A stretch of DNA of 64,000 nt from Axinella damicornis. Its lineage: Eukaryota > Porifera > Demospongiae > Axinellida > Axinellidae. The stretch covers positions 3,388,098 to 3,452,097 of the forward strand of contig OZ007513.1 of NCBI GenBank assembly GCA_963931865.1. The letters run 5' to 3'. Both the position numbers and the translations under genes were made by a program. The notes beneath the pieces are model-generated. The model saw nothing but the letters and a program-made list of their open reading frames with translations, ran no database searches and was not told where the DNA came from. Positions 1-12,900 of the stretch are shown here, one piece after another. How positions within the stretch are numbered: the first letter of the stretch is position 1; every line of letters starts with the position of its first letter.

Positions 1-331
1 GCCTCCAAATTGTCCCACAGGAGCTCCGCCATATCGCCTTTTAGGATTCTCGCCACAAGCTTGGCCGGCACTTGAGCCAAGGCATCATCACTGAGTACAA
101 TTGGTTGGTCCATGGCCTCCTCGCCAGACGAGCTCTTGCTCAAACCCTTGGGTTTTCCTATTCCTCCTCCAATGGCTTCCTACCCTCCTTGTCACATGGT
201 CTGCCACCGGGAGGCGAGGCGGATCCTGCGGATGGCCCGTTTGCCACCAGCAACCCAGCTCTACCACAGCTGCATGTAGGATGGGACACCGATCCCTCTA
301 TTATACCAAAGCATAGCTTGCCGCTGACCTG
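1..331 (-). mobile_element. Decayed retroelement Gag-like fragment
   Basis: Read on the minus strand, positions about 110 down to 1 encode a short open stretch with the motif VPAKLVARILKGDMAELL. This resembles the conserved '(L/V)PAKLV.RI..G....ELL' segment in the first ORF of many invertebrate retroelements (DIRS- or Gypsy-like). Further upstream on that strand the frame is broken by stops, and the piece runs off the window edge. Family assignment is from memory of the motif and is tentative. Confidence 0.4.
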
Positions 332-577
332 CTTTATCAATTTTCCCCCCGCCCATTAAGGGGTCGGCATGGAACACAGATCACTTCTCATGGGGATCAA
401 GGGGAGATGCCATCCTAGACGCTGGACAGGATGCGCTAACTATGGCAATCCGCTACAACAATAAATGATTATGATTATGAAATAGTAAATAAATCCACTG
501 GGAAGAAAATTAATACGGATGATAAATACGGATGATAAGATAAAGATAAAATATGGGTGATAAATAAATACACGGTC
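332..577. other. Intergenic, no gene seen
   Basis: No exon with convincing splice signals was found. From about 438 the DNA carries short AT-rich units (ATACGGATGATAA and AATGATTATGATTATG) that recur at 1280-1400 on the far side of the inverted-repeat element. Confidence 0.4.
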
Positions 578-1218
578 CAGTGTGTGAAATTAAGAGCAAA
601 ATCCAGGTCGCCAGTGGTGACCACTAACTTCTAGACTTAGTCTCCACTGTAAATTTTTAGTGGCCAAACATTCTTTTGGTAATACGCTTGTTACAATGAA
701 TGATACATGTATGAGGATATATGCAACTGATAACAACTTGGACATACATGCACACTGACAGACTTTGACGAACTGGTTTCTGTGATCGTTCCTGTCGAAG
801 CGACGGCACCACTCGCAGAACATCACGCAGCATCGGTATCGTGCGTAAGCCACTCGCGTCCTTCAGTCCAGTCTATGTTGAAGCGCCTCCTCTTGGAGGG
901 CGATGCGAGCGGATCCCCGCAGGCTCCTCGACGCAGAAGTTGGAATCCCGCTGGACGCTTCTACGCCATCGGTCGCTACGGATTGGTAGCAGAGGAAGCT
1001 GAAGCAGGGCGCTTCATGAACCCGAAAAGTTCGAGAGTCATTGTTGCTTTTTCTGTTGAGTCAGCTCCACGTGTCGCTTGATAACCGCCGCGCGCCATCT
1101 ACACGAGCCGGCTGGGTACTAAGTCGCCAATAATGGTGCCAAGAAGAGCGAAATTAGTCGCTAAAGGGTAGTTTTATGTCGCCATTGGCGACGTGGTGCC
1201 CGTTAATTTCACACACTG
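578..1218. mobile_element. MITE-like element, CAGTGTGTGAAATTAA termini
   Basis: The left end CAGTGTGTGAAATTAA at 578-593 is repeated in reverse complement at 1203-1218. Just inside both ends there is a looser shared motif (GTCGCCA...GGCGAC). Length is 641 bp. No transposase-like reading frame is seen. A target-site duplication is not clear: the flanks CGGTC and CGATC match only partly. Confidence 0.5.
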
Positions 1219-2304
1219 CGATCGGGTGTAATAAAATAACCCTCCGTTGATCTCACATGGCCATCACAGCTGTTTTGTTGTGGATGGCAATCCATAAATT
1301 ATGATTATAAAATAGTATTAATACGGACGATAAATACGGATGATAAAATAATACGGCCATCGCAGCAGCTTTTTGTGAATGGCAATCCGCTACCAACAAT
1401 AAATACCATCACAGCAGCTCTTCGTGAAGACGTGGGGGGAGGTGGAGGAAGTTATGAAGTGGTCAGTGTAGTGTTCCTTGATGGGGCTTGAATGGTGGAG
1501 GTTGCAAGGTGTGTAGTAGCACGTTATAATTAGTACGGGGGCCCAGGGAAGCTGTAGCTTTGTATGGCCGATTGTTTTTTTCTTTTCTGCCATAATGGCG
1601 GATCGCTGTTCATAACGAACTGCCGTCTCAGCGATGTCAACAGAGAAAGGAGAGATATGGCCGATTGCATTATCTCCGTTGCGACGATCCGGAATAGAGG
1701 TTGGCAAACGTGTAGCTAGCAGCATGGTTGTTGGTATCTACGGGGGATCAGCTGCATGTGATCAGTGCTACGATGCCAGTCTCAGCGATGTGAATTTGAC
1801 CGTTGTGACTGCCGGCTGTTATGTCAACCTTTGCACCAAACTGCGATGATGCATGATGCTGCTGCTTGATGGCCGTGCGTACATATTGTGAATTGACGGT
1901 TGTGGCAGCAGGTTGTGATGTCCATCCGCAATATCGACGGAGCTAGCTGCAGGGAGGAGAAGGAAGGGGGCGAAGTGTTGGGGGAGCCTTGAGCAGCGAT
2001 GTCACCGTTGCGACAACTCTGAACATGACACCGTGGATTACCGCCCATAAGAAACTGCTGTGAGAGGTCTGTAATATCAACGGAACTGCAGGGAGGAGGA
2101 AAGTTCAAAGTTCACAATTTAATTGTGATGAAAAGATGCTAACAAATGACAGAAATGTGTTAATTAAATTCGACGCTGGCAGCTCCCTGGAGTGAGTTGT
2201 TTTATTCGAGGCCTGTCCACGACTGCCGGTCGAGCATGTTGGCTGCAACCGCCCAAAAGTGAATGATCAATGGACTTGCACTGGATTGACCTACAGTGTA
2301 CCTC
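1219..2304. other. Non-coding stretch, no gene seen
   Basis: Short open frames occur on both strands, but none has recognisable domains or a matching set of splice signals. The 1620-2060 part contains repeated GCGATGT(C/G)A and GACTGCCGG(C/T) words, suggesting old internal duplication. Confidence 0.35.
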
Positions 2305-2510
2305 CTTTCCATCCTGACCTACCTCCTTTCCATCCTGACCTTCCTCCTCTCCATCCTGACCTATCTCCTCTCCATCCTAACCTACCTACTCTCCATCCTA
2401 ACCTCCCCCCTCTCCATCCTGACCTACCTCCTCTCCATCCTGACCTACCTTCTCTCCATCCTGGCCTACCTCCTCTCCATCCTGACCTACCTCCTCTCTA
2501 TCCTGGCCCG
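2305..2510. repeat. 21-bp minisatellite
   Basis: About ten tandem copies of a 21-bp unit close to CCTACCTCCTCTCCATCCTGA. Since 21 is divisible by three, all frames stay open and give artificial heptad-repeat peptides (YLLSILT and HPDLPPL types). These are not treated as genes. Confidence 0.85.
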
Positions 2511-2815
2511 TGTGGGAGGTCCGGGACACTGAGTAACAATAGTCACTGTCCCCATGACTTGCTGCTTGTGAAAAAGACACGCAATGTTGTTTGGGTAGAT
2601 CCAGCTATCGAATTCACAAAATATAAACTCACATGTGCACACATGTTCATTTCCATTGGAGCTGCCACCTGTGCCACTGGCTTTGTACCTGGAAATGGGA
2701 TGGGATCCCTGCACTTCAGACCGACATGCAAATATCAGCGTTCCTTCCCGAGTTTACAGTCGCCTTTACAGTGATTGTACTTCCTGCAGACGTCTTCTCT
2801 GCTGCACCTGGGGAG

Positions 2816-3073
2816 CTATTGCGCTCCACGGCCTCTTCCTCGGTCGAGAGGTACAGTTGCTGGAGGAGTGGTCCAGGCGCGGCATTTGTTGCACCAATTC
2901 TCCCAGCTAAGTGCTTGGTTGGTGAAGCACTGGGCATATGTGCTTGGGTCCACTTCAGCCCAAGCTAGATCATGGTTGCCAACAGCGTCCTGCCGGAAGT
3001 TTTGGTCATAGACCACCCAAGGAGGCCTTTTAAACTTGGCACTGACTTTCGCTATCAGCGACTGGTACACCAT
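2816..3073 (-). mobile_element. Retroelement Gag-like fragment
   Basis: The minus strand is open for 85 codons. It contains YQSLIAKV, then WVVYDQNFRQDAVGNHDLAW, then YAQCF and WCNKC. The pattern 'YQ.LI.K....F....W..YD..FR......W' is a recognisable Gag-like segment of invertebrate retroelements. No reverse transcriptase or integrase follows, so this is a remnant. It is probably a separate copy from the piece at the window start, because the two are in the wrong order for one element. Confidence 0.5.
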
Positions 3074-4143
3074 AAGGTCGGTCAGTCTAGCTGGTTGGTG
3101 GGGGCACTAGCACCGCCACGTATAGAGCAAAGCACTGGCTCCATGTAGCAAGGTCAGGGATGACTCTCCTGGGTTGAACCAGGTCAGCTGCCTATCTTGC
3201 CTAACTTGCCCCTCCAGCGACTAGCGGCCTGCTCTTTCCTTTGGGTGGGGGGAGATCTGCATTCGTATGATATACCTTTGGCTGGGGGGAGATCTGCAAA
3301 GTCGATGTTCAATTGTTCATTTGCTCGGATTCTGTCTATCACTATTTTGGGCGGAGCAGGCAATCCCGCTCACACGCTGATTACTGCCGACCAGTGATTG
3401 ACTCTAGCTCTGGTGGATGCAACTTGTCCAGGACAGCATGAACTCTGCTTGTTGGAGTATCCTTGCTACTAGTGAAAGCTTGGTTTCCTGGGTCCACCAG
3501 TTCATGCGTGAATGGATGCCTGCCAAGCTCACCTGCCGGGGCAACCAGAAAACAAATGTATGTTGGCCCTGCAGACAAATGTAGCTCAGCCTAGCTACTT
3601 GCCTACATGGTTCTGGTAGAGTCCTTGCCGGCTGTGCAACTGGCTGCCAGCAGCCTGTGCTACGACTTGGGGCCAACTGCATCCCACTTGCAATGTGCCC
3701 AGTCCAGCCGAAGCTCCTGTGATCGGAGTTATGCCTCTGCTGGCATACTGAGCCCACCAGGGGGCTCCTGAAGCTTGGCTGAGACGTCCTGATTATGGCA
3801 TCGAGAGTACGTTGGTTGAGCTGGATTTCACCGTTCGCATTGGCCTTGTGGGGGGAGTCGGTGATCATCGTGATGGAGGCACGGTCACAGGAGCATGAAC
3901 AGATCAATAAACGGCACTGGCGCTGGAAACCCACGCTCACAGACAAGCGCGCAAACAGCTCGGCTGGGCATGAGGACTGAACATTGCCTACAACTGCACA
4001 TGTGTGAACTTAATTACTTGGGAGCAGACCCACGCCCCACCCCTCCATAACCGCCCCGCCAAGCCCGGCACTGCTCCTATGTTAACCCCGTTTAATATAC
4101 CATTTAACTGCATTGAAACTGTATGTCAAAATATATACATGTA
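3074..4143. other. Probable retroelement remnant, no intact gene
   Basis: The minus strand stays open for about 180 codons at 3404-3946 but shows no motif that I recognise. It may be the downstream part of the decayed retroelement. An 18-20-bp segment, TTGGCTGGGGGGAGATCTGC-like, is duplicated near 3240 and 3278. Confidence 0.3.
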
Positions 4144-4793
4144 TGTGACCGGATTTGCGAAAACCCGACACTTCCCGGATTTATTGATTTTGTGTTAGAG
4201 CCAATAATAGTCACACAGCAACATTTTGGTGAAAACGCGGTTATTACAGCAACGGGTCAGCAAACCCATGGACTACAAGATATCGGAGTATAAAGCCTGG
4301 ATCTACTTCCATTCCGGCGTTATAAGCCCGAACTCAAGCTATATCGTCGTGCATAAATTAGTATACGGAAGGCGTTGCTATGCACACAGAACGAACTACT
4401 TACCACAAATGGTGTCATTTCACGCTGTCCTCTGGTTTATTCTCTCCATTTTCACTCCGTCTGACCTAGCTATCTACCGGATGAGTCGCGAAAAACACGG
4501 CTAGCTAGCTTCAGCACGAACTAAACGCGTCCAGCTACTTAACAATGGACGACACGTAACACGGATAGTATACGGAAAATAATCACATACCATAGCAACG
4601 TCAAAAATTGCATTTACACGGAAAGCAGTTTTGCGTATTCCGTGCGCGTTTCGAGCTGTATCTCGGCAACTGGATGACCGATCGCTTTGAAATTTGCTCT
4701 ACGGCAAGGTGAAAGGTAGCAGTTACCATTTCCGGTGTTAACTCAATTTTTTCAAAATTCGGGAAGTGTCGGGTTTTCGCAAATCCGGTCACA
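4144..4793. mobile_element. 650-bp MITE, copy 1 (TA target duplication)
   Basis: The ends are inverted repeats of about 45 bp starting TGTGACCGGATTTGCGAAAA, flanked on both sides by TA. A second copy of the same length and orientation lies at 6296-6945. TA duplication and TIRs suggest a Tc1/mariner-type non-autonomous element. The 80-90-codon plus-strand frame inside both copies is likely incidental. Confidence 0.85.
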
Positions 4794-4873
4794 TATGACT
4801 GTGGTAGAAACATCTGCTGAACAACACTGTAACAACAGCAATTCAATTTGATTTGTGTTTGTGGGGCAATAAT

Positions 4874-5073
4874 NNNNNNNNNNNNNNNNNNNNNNNNNNN
4901 NNNNNNNNNNNNNNNNNNNNNNNNNNNNNNNNNNNNNNNNNNNNNNNNNNNNNNNNNNNNNNNNNNNNNNNNNNNNNNNNNNNNNNNNNNNNNNNNNNNN
5001 NNNNNNNNNNNNNNNNNNNNNNNNNNNNNNNNNNNNNNNNNNNNNNNNNNNNNNNNNNNNNNNNNNNNNNNNN
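4874..5073. other. Assembly gap (200 N)
   Basis: Exactly 200 N, the conventional size for a gap of unknown length. It lies directly upstream of the first visible CNOT4 exon and next to CT-rich low-complexity DNA (5074-5173). It may hide the exon for the first half of the CCCH zinc finger. Confidence 0.95.
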
Positions 5074-5175
5074 TCTCTTCTCCCTCCCCTCCCTCCTCCT
5101 CTCCCCTCCCTCCCCTCCCTCCCTCCCTCCCCTCTCCCCTCCCTCCCTCCCTCCCCTCTCCCTCCTTTCCCCCAG

Positions 5176-8100
5176 GACTGCATGTATCTGCATGCATTGG
5201 GAGATAATGAAGCTAGCTTCACCAAGGAAGACATGCAGATGGGGTAAGCTGACTCCTGCACAATATCCACATTGCAAGTGTAGGTTGGAGTTTGTCTTAG
5301 CACTTCTGGATGTAGCCGGCTAAGAGACTTAGATGGGCAAGGGTCAGCCAAAAGCTGAGACTATGCCCCTTGATGGGTGGGTGTGGTTAAAGTCACGAAT
5401 GTGTAGATGATTGCTGCGTAGGCATGTGTGTAGAGTTTGGGGGATGAAAACCTATGACTAAAAGAGACCTAAGTGATTGTAATTGGTACCCACTGGATTG
5501 GGTTGTAGTAGTAAAGTTTACACAAACCAGTTGACCCACTTGTTGTGACCCGTAGTGTACACATCAGAGGTTGCGTACACATCAGAGAGCAGCCAGGCAG
5601 GACAAAGTCCATGCGTACGCAGTCTTTCCTTTTGGGGGGAGACTCCCTGCCCCTTGTTCCCCCAAATCAAATCATGTGTGGTACAAGTATTATGTAATGG
5701 TACAAGTGATGTCACAGTATGGTATGTTTTACTGAGGCCAAATAATTATCACTAGCTAGCACTGAAATTGGGTCATCGTGTAATTCATGAATGACCAAGC
5801 ACGCTCCCACTACTCTCGGCACACTCCAGCACGGAGTCGGGCCGTGGGAGGATCACGATCAGTCGGGTGTGAATCACCGCCCATCGCTGTGGGCCCCCAT
5901 TACAGACTTGAATATCTGGCTGGACTGCTACGGCAGGTTGGCCTCTCTGCTTAGTACTCTGGGCGGCCTGGAATTATGAGGGAGCCGCCTCGGTGGCCTA
6001 TGATCGCCTATGCAGGAGGGAGGGCTAACAGTCGACCATTCTACAGTACCTTACTGGTGCAATATACTGTTGACATTTGCAGGAAGCATCAGGTATTCGA
6101 GAGTGCAACGCTAGCAGCGAATAATCCCCCAGCAAAGGAACCACCTGGTTCTAGGAAACAGCCCTTGAAAACGGTGGTGGTACCGTCATCAGCAACAGAT
6201 GGTGAGCTGTGATCATATCACTGAGTCTACATGTACATGTGTATGTAGGCAGTAGTTCCCCCCAAAGGGGGTACTGGGGGTTCCCCCCCCCCATATGTGA
6301 CCGGATTTGCGAAAACCCGACACTTCCCGGATTTATTGATTTTGTGTTAGAGGCAATTATAGTCACAAAGCAACATTTCGGCGAAAACGCGGTTATTACA
6401 GCAACGGGTGAGCAGACCTATGGACTACAAGATATCGGAGTATAAAGCCTGGATCTACTTCCATTCCGGCGTTATAAGCCCGAACTCAAGCTATATCGTC
6501 GTGCATAAATTAGTATACGGAAGGCGTTGCTACGCACACAGAACGAACTACTTACCACAAATGGTGTCATTTCACGCTGTCCTCCGGTTTATTCTGTCCA
6601 TTTTCACTCCGTCTGACCTACCTATCCATCGGATGAGTCACGAAAAACACCGCTAGCTAGCTAAAGCACGAACTAAACGCGTCCAGCTACTTAACAATGG
6701 ACGACACGTAACACGGATAGTATACGGAAAATAATGACATACCATAGCAACGTCAAAAATTGCATTTACACGGAAAGCAGTTTTGCGTATTCCGTGCGCG
6801 TTTCGAGCTGTATCTCGGCAACTGGATGACCGATCGCTTTGAAATTTGCTCTACGGCAAGATGAAAGGTAGCGGTTACCATTTCCGGTGTTAACTCAATT
6901 TTTTCAAAATCCGGGAAGTGTCGGGTTTTCGCAAATCCGGTCACATATATACTTTGATGTGGTCATTGTAATTAATGCATTTATGGCTCTTCTGCCCCTC
7001 CCCACCTTTCCTGTCAGCTTTTGGGGAAACAGTAGTGTAGGTCCCATTGGTATTCTCTGTTGCTCTTGTAGCCATCAAAGAGGTACCGTAGATGGTTCAT
7101 ATTTCATGTCTCCAAATCCGTTGAGAGACTTCAATCGTTGAGCACTGAATAATTTTGAAATTGATATGTACAGTAGCGGTCAATATAAAGTTCCCGTAAC
7201 GTAAGCGGATTACAAGTGTAACGTACTTTATGGCTTCCGTAAGGCAAGGGGCGGACTTTACGCAAAATTAGCGTAATTACGCTACTGTTTACAGAGCGCT
7301 AGCGTACTACATTGTATCACGTATGCCGATACTGAACGGCATTATGTCGTCGTCGTTCCTGGGCAGCAGTGAACAATTCTTGGTTATGCACTAGTGGAAG
7401 GTTGCAGCTTCAAGCCAGTCTTTGTCCTGTTGCTGTAGCTTGTGTAATTTTGAGACGCCGCACGCAGAACGCAGGCATGTGATCGATCGACAATCGTACG
7501 ATCGTGTTTCCAGGTGGCACTGCTTGTTGCGCTACCTAGCTTGCTAGGATCTGGCTAAAGCGTACGTATGAGCTGTAGCAAGGACCTACCTAAAGGCAAG
7601 TGGTATCTTCGTGTCAGCAGCGTTCCTCAACTCGCAAGAGCAGCTGTAGTTGGTGCACGTGGCGAAAATTTGTTGAGTCAGCAAAAACGTACCGTACTAC
7701 GCAATGTAAACGTAGGCGTACAGTAATTTTAGTACGCTTGCACAGTAGTCACACCGTATTACGCTTATGCTATGGGAACTTTATATTGGCCGCTTCTGTA
7801 CACGGTAACACCTTAAGGTTATGGTATCCGAGTCCATCTGACTGCTTAGTACTATGTGTGTGTTCTTATCCCCGTAGCATCTGAGTCAATTCTCCCTGCA
7901 ACTGCTTCATGGTAAGTCCATACTGTGACTTGCGTACCGAACATTGACCAGATTCAAATGTGTGGCATTCTAGAGTACATATGCACGGAAGGCTGTGCAA
8001 CATAAATGAAAGTGGGTGGAGTTTTAGAGGATGTGTGTCTACAACAGCATTAGCTAGCTTGTCTTTCAAGGCCATAGGCTTGCGATTTTCTTTTTTGGCT

Positions 8101-9900
8101 AAACAAGGGCTAGTACTAAGAATTGGCACTCCGCCATCTAGGGTCGTAAGGTCATTGTCCCCTGAGAATTTGTTTTCAGCACTCTGCCATCTAGGGTCGT
8201 AAGGTCATTGTCCCCTGAGAATTTGTTTTCGGCACTCTTCTACCATCTATGGTCATAATTTGTTGCAATGTTAGCGCTAGGTAGATTTTTGCTGAGCAAA
8301 TCGCTTAGTATTCAGATAGTGTGGTATATATACATGTATGCTTGAACTGCGGGGTGTAAGGTCTTATGTCTTCTGCCGCCTTCTTTGTCTTAGGGCGTCT
8401 CTGTCCAAGATTCCTGGTGGTATAGAACCGCTACCAACACTTCAGTCTCCTTTTCCAGTGTATTCCCACTCCAGCAGCAAGGAAACCAAGTCCGATTCCA
8501 ACTCCATTGGGCCCCATTCCACCAGCAGCGAATCCAATTCTATTATCAATGGTCCTCATTCCTATTCTATCGACATTGAGTCCCATACCGGCAACATCGT
8601 GGATGATGCCCATACCTTCACCAGATCTCAATCACATTCCTCAGATGGATCACATACTAGTAACAGTGTGCCCCTTTCCAATGCTGTTGATGAGATACAT
8701 TCCCATGTTGGTGGCGGTGTGTCTAATTCACATTTGAACAGTGGATCGCATCCCGCCAACACTGGCTCCCATTCTACCAACAGTGGATCTCGTTCCACTA
8801 ACAGTGGGTTGCATCCCAGCACTGGAAGTGGGTCCCATTCCCACACAACTAGTGGATCCAACTCTCATTCCAGCAGTGGGTCGCATTCTCATCCCACCAG
8901 TGGGTCACATTCCCATTCCACCAGTGGGTCGCATTCTCATCCCACCAGTGGGTCGCACTCCCACTCCAGTAGCAGTAAAGATAGTTCCGGTTCTAGCAAG
9001 ACCCATCAACTACACTCCAGTACCAGCAGTAGACATACACACAGTCAACCGCAGCAACATCTTCACGGCCACAAAACCCACTCCCATTCCAGTGGATCTC
9101 ATGCACATTCCAGTAGCAGTGGGTCTCATTCTCATAATGCCCACGGAACGCACTCTCACGTGTCGCACTCGAAGCATAGTTCACACTCTCATAGTTCTCA
9201 TGGAGGATCGTCAGGACACACCAAACACACGCACAAGTCGACAGATTCATCTATGCACCGAAGTGATTCGGAGAGAGAGAGAACGTCAAAGAGCAGCCGA
9301 TCATCTGGACTCACAAGCCCCAGCTCCGAGCCCAGCAAGAGGCATTCGAGTCGTGATCGGGTGAGTGAGCATCGTCATAGCAGAGGTGGCTCTTCCAGCA
9401 AATCCAACACTCCCAGCCAGTCCCCCAAGAGCAGCATGTCGACCAGTTCCAGCTCCGGGAGCCTGAAACAGCTTCAACAGGATTGTGGGAGTGACTCCAA
9501 GCCAAGTAGTAGCGGAGGAGGAGGAGGAGGGGAGAAGGAGGGCGGAGGGGTGAAGCAAGCACATAGTGCGGAGAAGTTGAGTAGTGAGGGTGGCAGTGGT
9601 AGTGGCAGCTTGGTGTTGGAGTCAATGGAGGATTGGGAAGAAGAGGGTTCACTAGACTCTTGTGTCGGGGGTATTGCTGATGGGGGTCATGAGGATGGAG
9701 TGGGAGGGGACAGATTGGCAGCGCACACGCCACCATCCGGTGTGAGGAAGACACAGGAGGAGACCAGTGGGACAGCTGTGAACGGTTAGTGCAGTACTCC
9801 TGTTGATGATGTGCTAGCAGAGCGAGGTGTTCGTGGATAGTGGACTCTATCGACTCTAGTGCTTGTTTACATTCTCAACACACATTTGCAAACGCATTAT

Positions 9901-9974
<74 letters not shown>

Positions 9975-12900
9975 TCACACATACACTCACACATACACTC
10001 ACACATACACTCACACATACACTCACACATACACCCTGTACACAGTTATTCCTGTGCTCAGCGCAGCGGGCAGGGGTCAGTTTGGTGCTCTTGGTGTGAC
10101 GTGGAGTACCCAGGCACCCAACCTTACCCACCCACCACCGCAGCCCGAGGATGACCTAGGTAAGGCATGCACTCCAGTATTCTTGGTATCAAACAAAGAC
10201 CGTACATGTACATGTATATAAGCGAGAAGTACATGTAGGTTTATCAAAACATAGCCGAAAATGGTCCAGCAAAGCAACTCCGTGGACTATTTGTACTTCT
10301 ACACTTTTTGTTTGTACTTTACTTTGCGAGTACTTGCAGCATCAGAAATGAAGGGATGCAACAGTGGTTGATAGGAGTGGCTCTTAGGTGGTGTGGTTAT
10401 GACAAATTGAAGTTGATCCGATGAAATGACCTGTCCCCACAGTAGTAATGAGCATTTTCGTGGCAAGTGGTCCACGATAGTGAACATTCCGCTTCCATGT
10501 GTATCATAGCAAGAGTTGCATGTATTTATTGACACTATACTGTAAATCTAGCCTCGTTCCCAGGCCCACGTGCCACTCGGTTGCACTTAAGAATGCAAAG
10601 GCCTGGTATGTTTCCTCACGTGCGTGACATCGAGGGTAGAAAGGTGCTAGAAAGGACTAGCTTAATTGACGTGGGCGATCTGGGGCTCACAACAGCCAGA
10701 AGAGCTAAGGTACCATGTAACTTACCACGCGTATCTGGCTAGTGGGGGGCGACTGTCTTACACACCAAGCGTTCAACGTGTAGTTGGTTGAACAATACGC
10801 AAAACTTCGCCTTTTCATTCTGAAATTTTGTCGATTACGTAATGACCATGTGAGGAAACATACCAGGCTCTCCCCGCTTTTTCGTACTGCAAGCGACGAA
10901 AAGCTGGGCAGGGCCTGTTAACGAGGCTAATGTAAATCCTGACAGCATGTTACTGTCTTGTGGCTTGACAGGTTTTGATCCCTGGGAGGAGGCTAATGTA
11001 AATCCTGACAGCATGTTACTGTCTTGGTCTGGTGTGGCTTGACAGGTTTTGATCCCTGGGACGAGTCTAGCAAGGGCCTGGCTGACCTACTGGAGACCGA
11101 GGAGAATGCTACCACCATGCCGAGATGTATCGGGAAGGAGAAACGAGACTCCACACATCACCACCACCAACGACAGCAGCAGGACACTTCCAATGGGTTG
11201 CCAGAGCAACACATGCAAGGGAGAGAGAAGCTTGAAGTGGACGAGGCTGGATCGAGAGATGGAGAGGTGCTTTCCTCCTCTGCAACAATGGCCTCCTGGC
11301 AGGACGAGTTTAGGAGCGTATTTCCCAATGTCAACATCAGCTTCAGTGGTGAGGGTACACCCTGTGTGATTAAACTATGTGTACTTATTCTGTGTGCCAT
11401 CCCCCAAAAATAGAAAACTCATGCTACATGTATCCTATTGTATAGTGGGAGAATTTGGCTTTCATAGACTGACTGTTTTCATGCTGTCCCGTGTTCATAC
11501 TACCGTAATTTTGTGAGGCATAAATTTTCGCAATCGAATGCCAACATGCAAAAGTTTGTTCTCGCAGAGACTTTGCCATCTGGATTCTGGAGTAGCTAGC
11601 TATGTCGCTGTATCGCTACTTCTTCTGACCTGTACAGGTACTGGCACCCTGCTGGGGACCCCCACGTGCCCGTTCATACCCCCACGTTCCGCGTTCATAC
11701 CCCCACGTTCCGCGTTCATACCCCTACGTTCCCGTTCATACCCCCACGTTCCGCGTTCATACCCCCACGTTCCGCGTTCATACCCCCACGTTCCCGTTCA
11801 TACCCCAACGTTCCGCGTTCATACCCCCACGTTCCGCGTTCATACTGTCCCAGGTTCATGTTTATACTGTCCTAGGTTCATGTTCATACTGTCCCGTGTT
11901 CATGTTCATACTGTCCCGTGTTCGTACTGTCCCATGTTCATGCTGTCCTGTGTTCATACTGTCCCGTGTTCATACTGTCCCGTGTTCATGCTGTCCCGGG
12001 TTCATGTTCATACTGTCCCGTGTTCATACTGTCCCGTGTTCATGCTGTCCTGTGTTCATACTGTCCTGTATTCATACTCTGTCAATGCAACATCTTCCCA
12101 GATCCATGGCCTTCCTCCAAGCCCAGGAATGACAACAAGGCCACCTCTCTACACCATGCTGTAGAGGACACCACTGGCTACAACACCACCCCACTTGCCC
12201 CCACCCTCGCCTATGTCTACCCACAGCTTGTTGCCACCAGCTTATCGTTGAATCCTTCTTGTGCGACTACCAGTGCTAGCCAGGCCAGCTTTGTTGAAGC
12301 AAAGGTGACATAATGTGAAATACAAATGTAGTAGAATGCCCGTTGGGTGAGAAGGTGATTCTATTTAGTGCCCATCGATTTGGCTCCCTTGTCTATATGA
12401 ATTTCCCATCCTATGGAACGTCCTTCAACTAACCAGAAGGCTGTATTGTAAATCGTGGCCGCAGCTAAATTTGGTCTATTTTTAAATCATGTTAGAGTCC
12501 ATTGTGAGGAGCGTTCAGCTACTGAGGTACTGGAATGGCTTTGTTCTAGCCTCATTCCCGGGCCGTTCCCACCTCCAGTCTTTGATCGCTCTCAGTATGC
12601 AAATACGGCCCCTGAGGATGGACAGCCATTGTGAATGCCTGCCAAGTATTTTCTAACCCAAGATATAATGACTGACTGTGCATTGTCCCATCTGCAGCTG
12701 TTGCGCAGTGAGGAAGGACAGGGGAGATCCGAATGGCCTGACTTCAGTGATAACAGTATTGGGAGTGGAACAAGTGGACAACAACAACAGCAACAACAAC
12801 AACAACGACATCACCAACAAAATTCTTGGCCTACTGATGGCAGCACTAATAGAGGTTGGTTTGGGCTTATTATTACTATTAGGGAAAACCTTCTAGTACA

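Noticed and set aside
2259..2774. 171-codon frame with Pro-His-Leu repeats
   Set aside because: It is a translation of the 21-bp minisatellite, which is open in several frames at once.
4226..4504. 92-codon open frame, repeated at 6408-6656
   Set aside because: It lies wholly inside the 650-bp MITE copies and has no recognisable domain. The shared reading frame follows from the copies being nearly identical.
9840..10221. His-Thr repeat protein
   Set aside because: It translates the CA microsatellite; only the distal part (QPEDDLG) is coding, as a CNOT4 exon starting at 10067.
11538..12164. 208-codon frame with YPHVPRS and CSYCPV repeats
   Set aside because: It comes from the intron minisatellites; only the last part overlaps a true CNOT4 exon, and in another frame.
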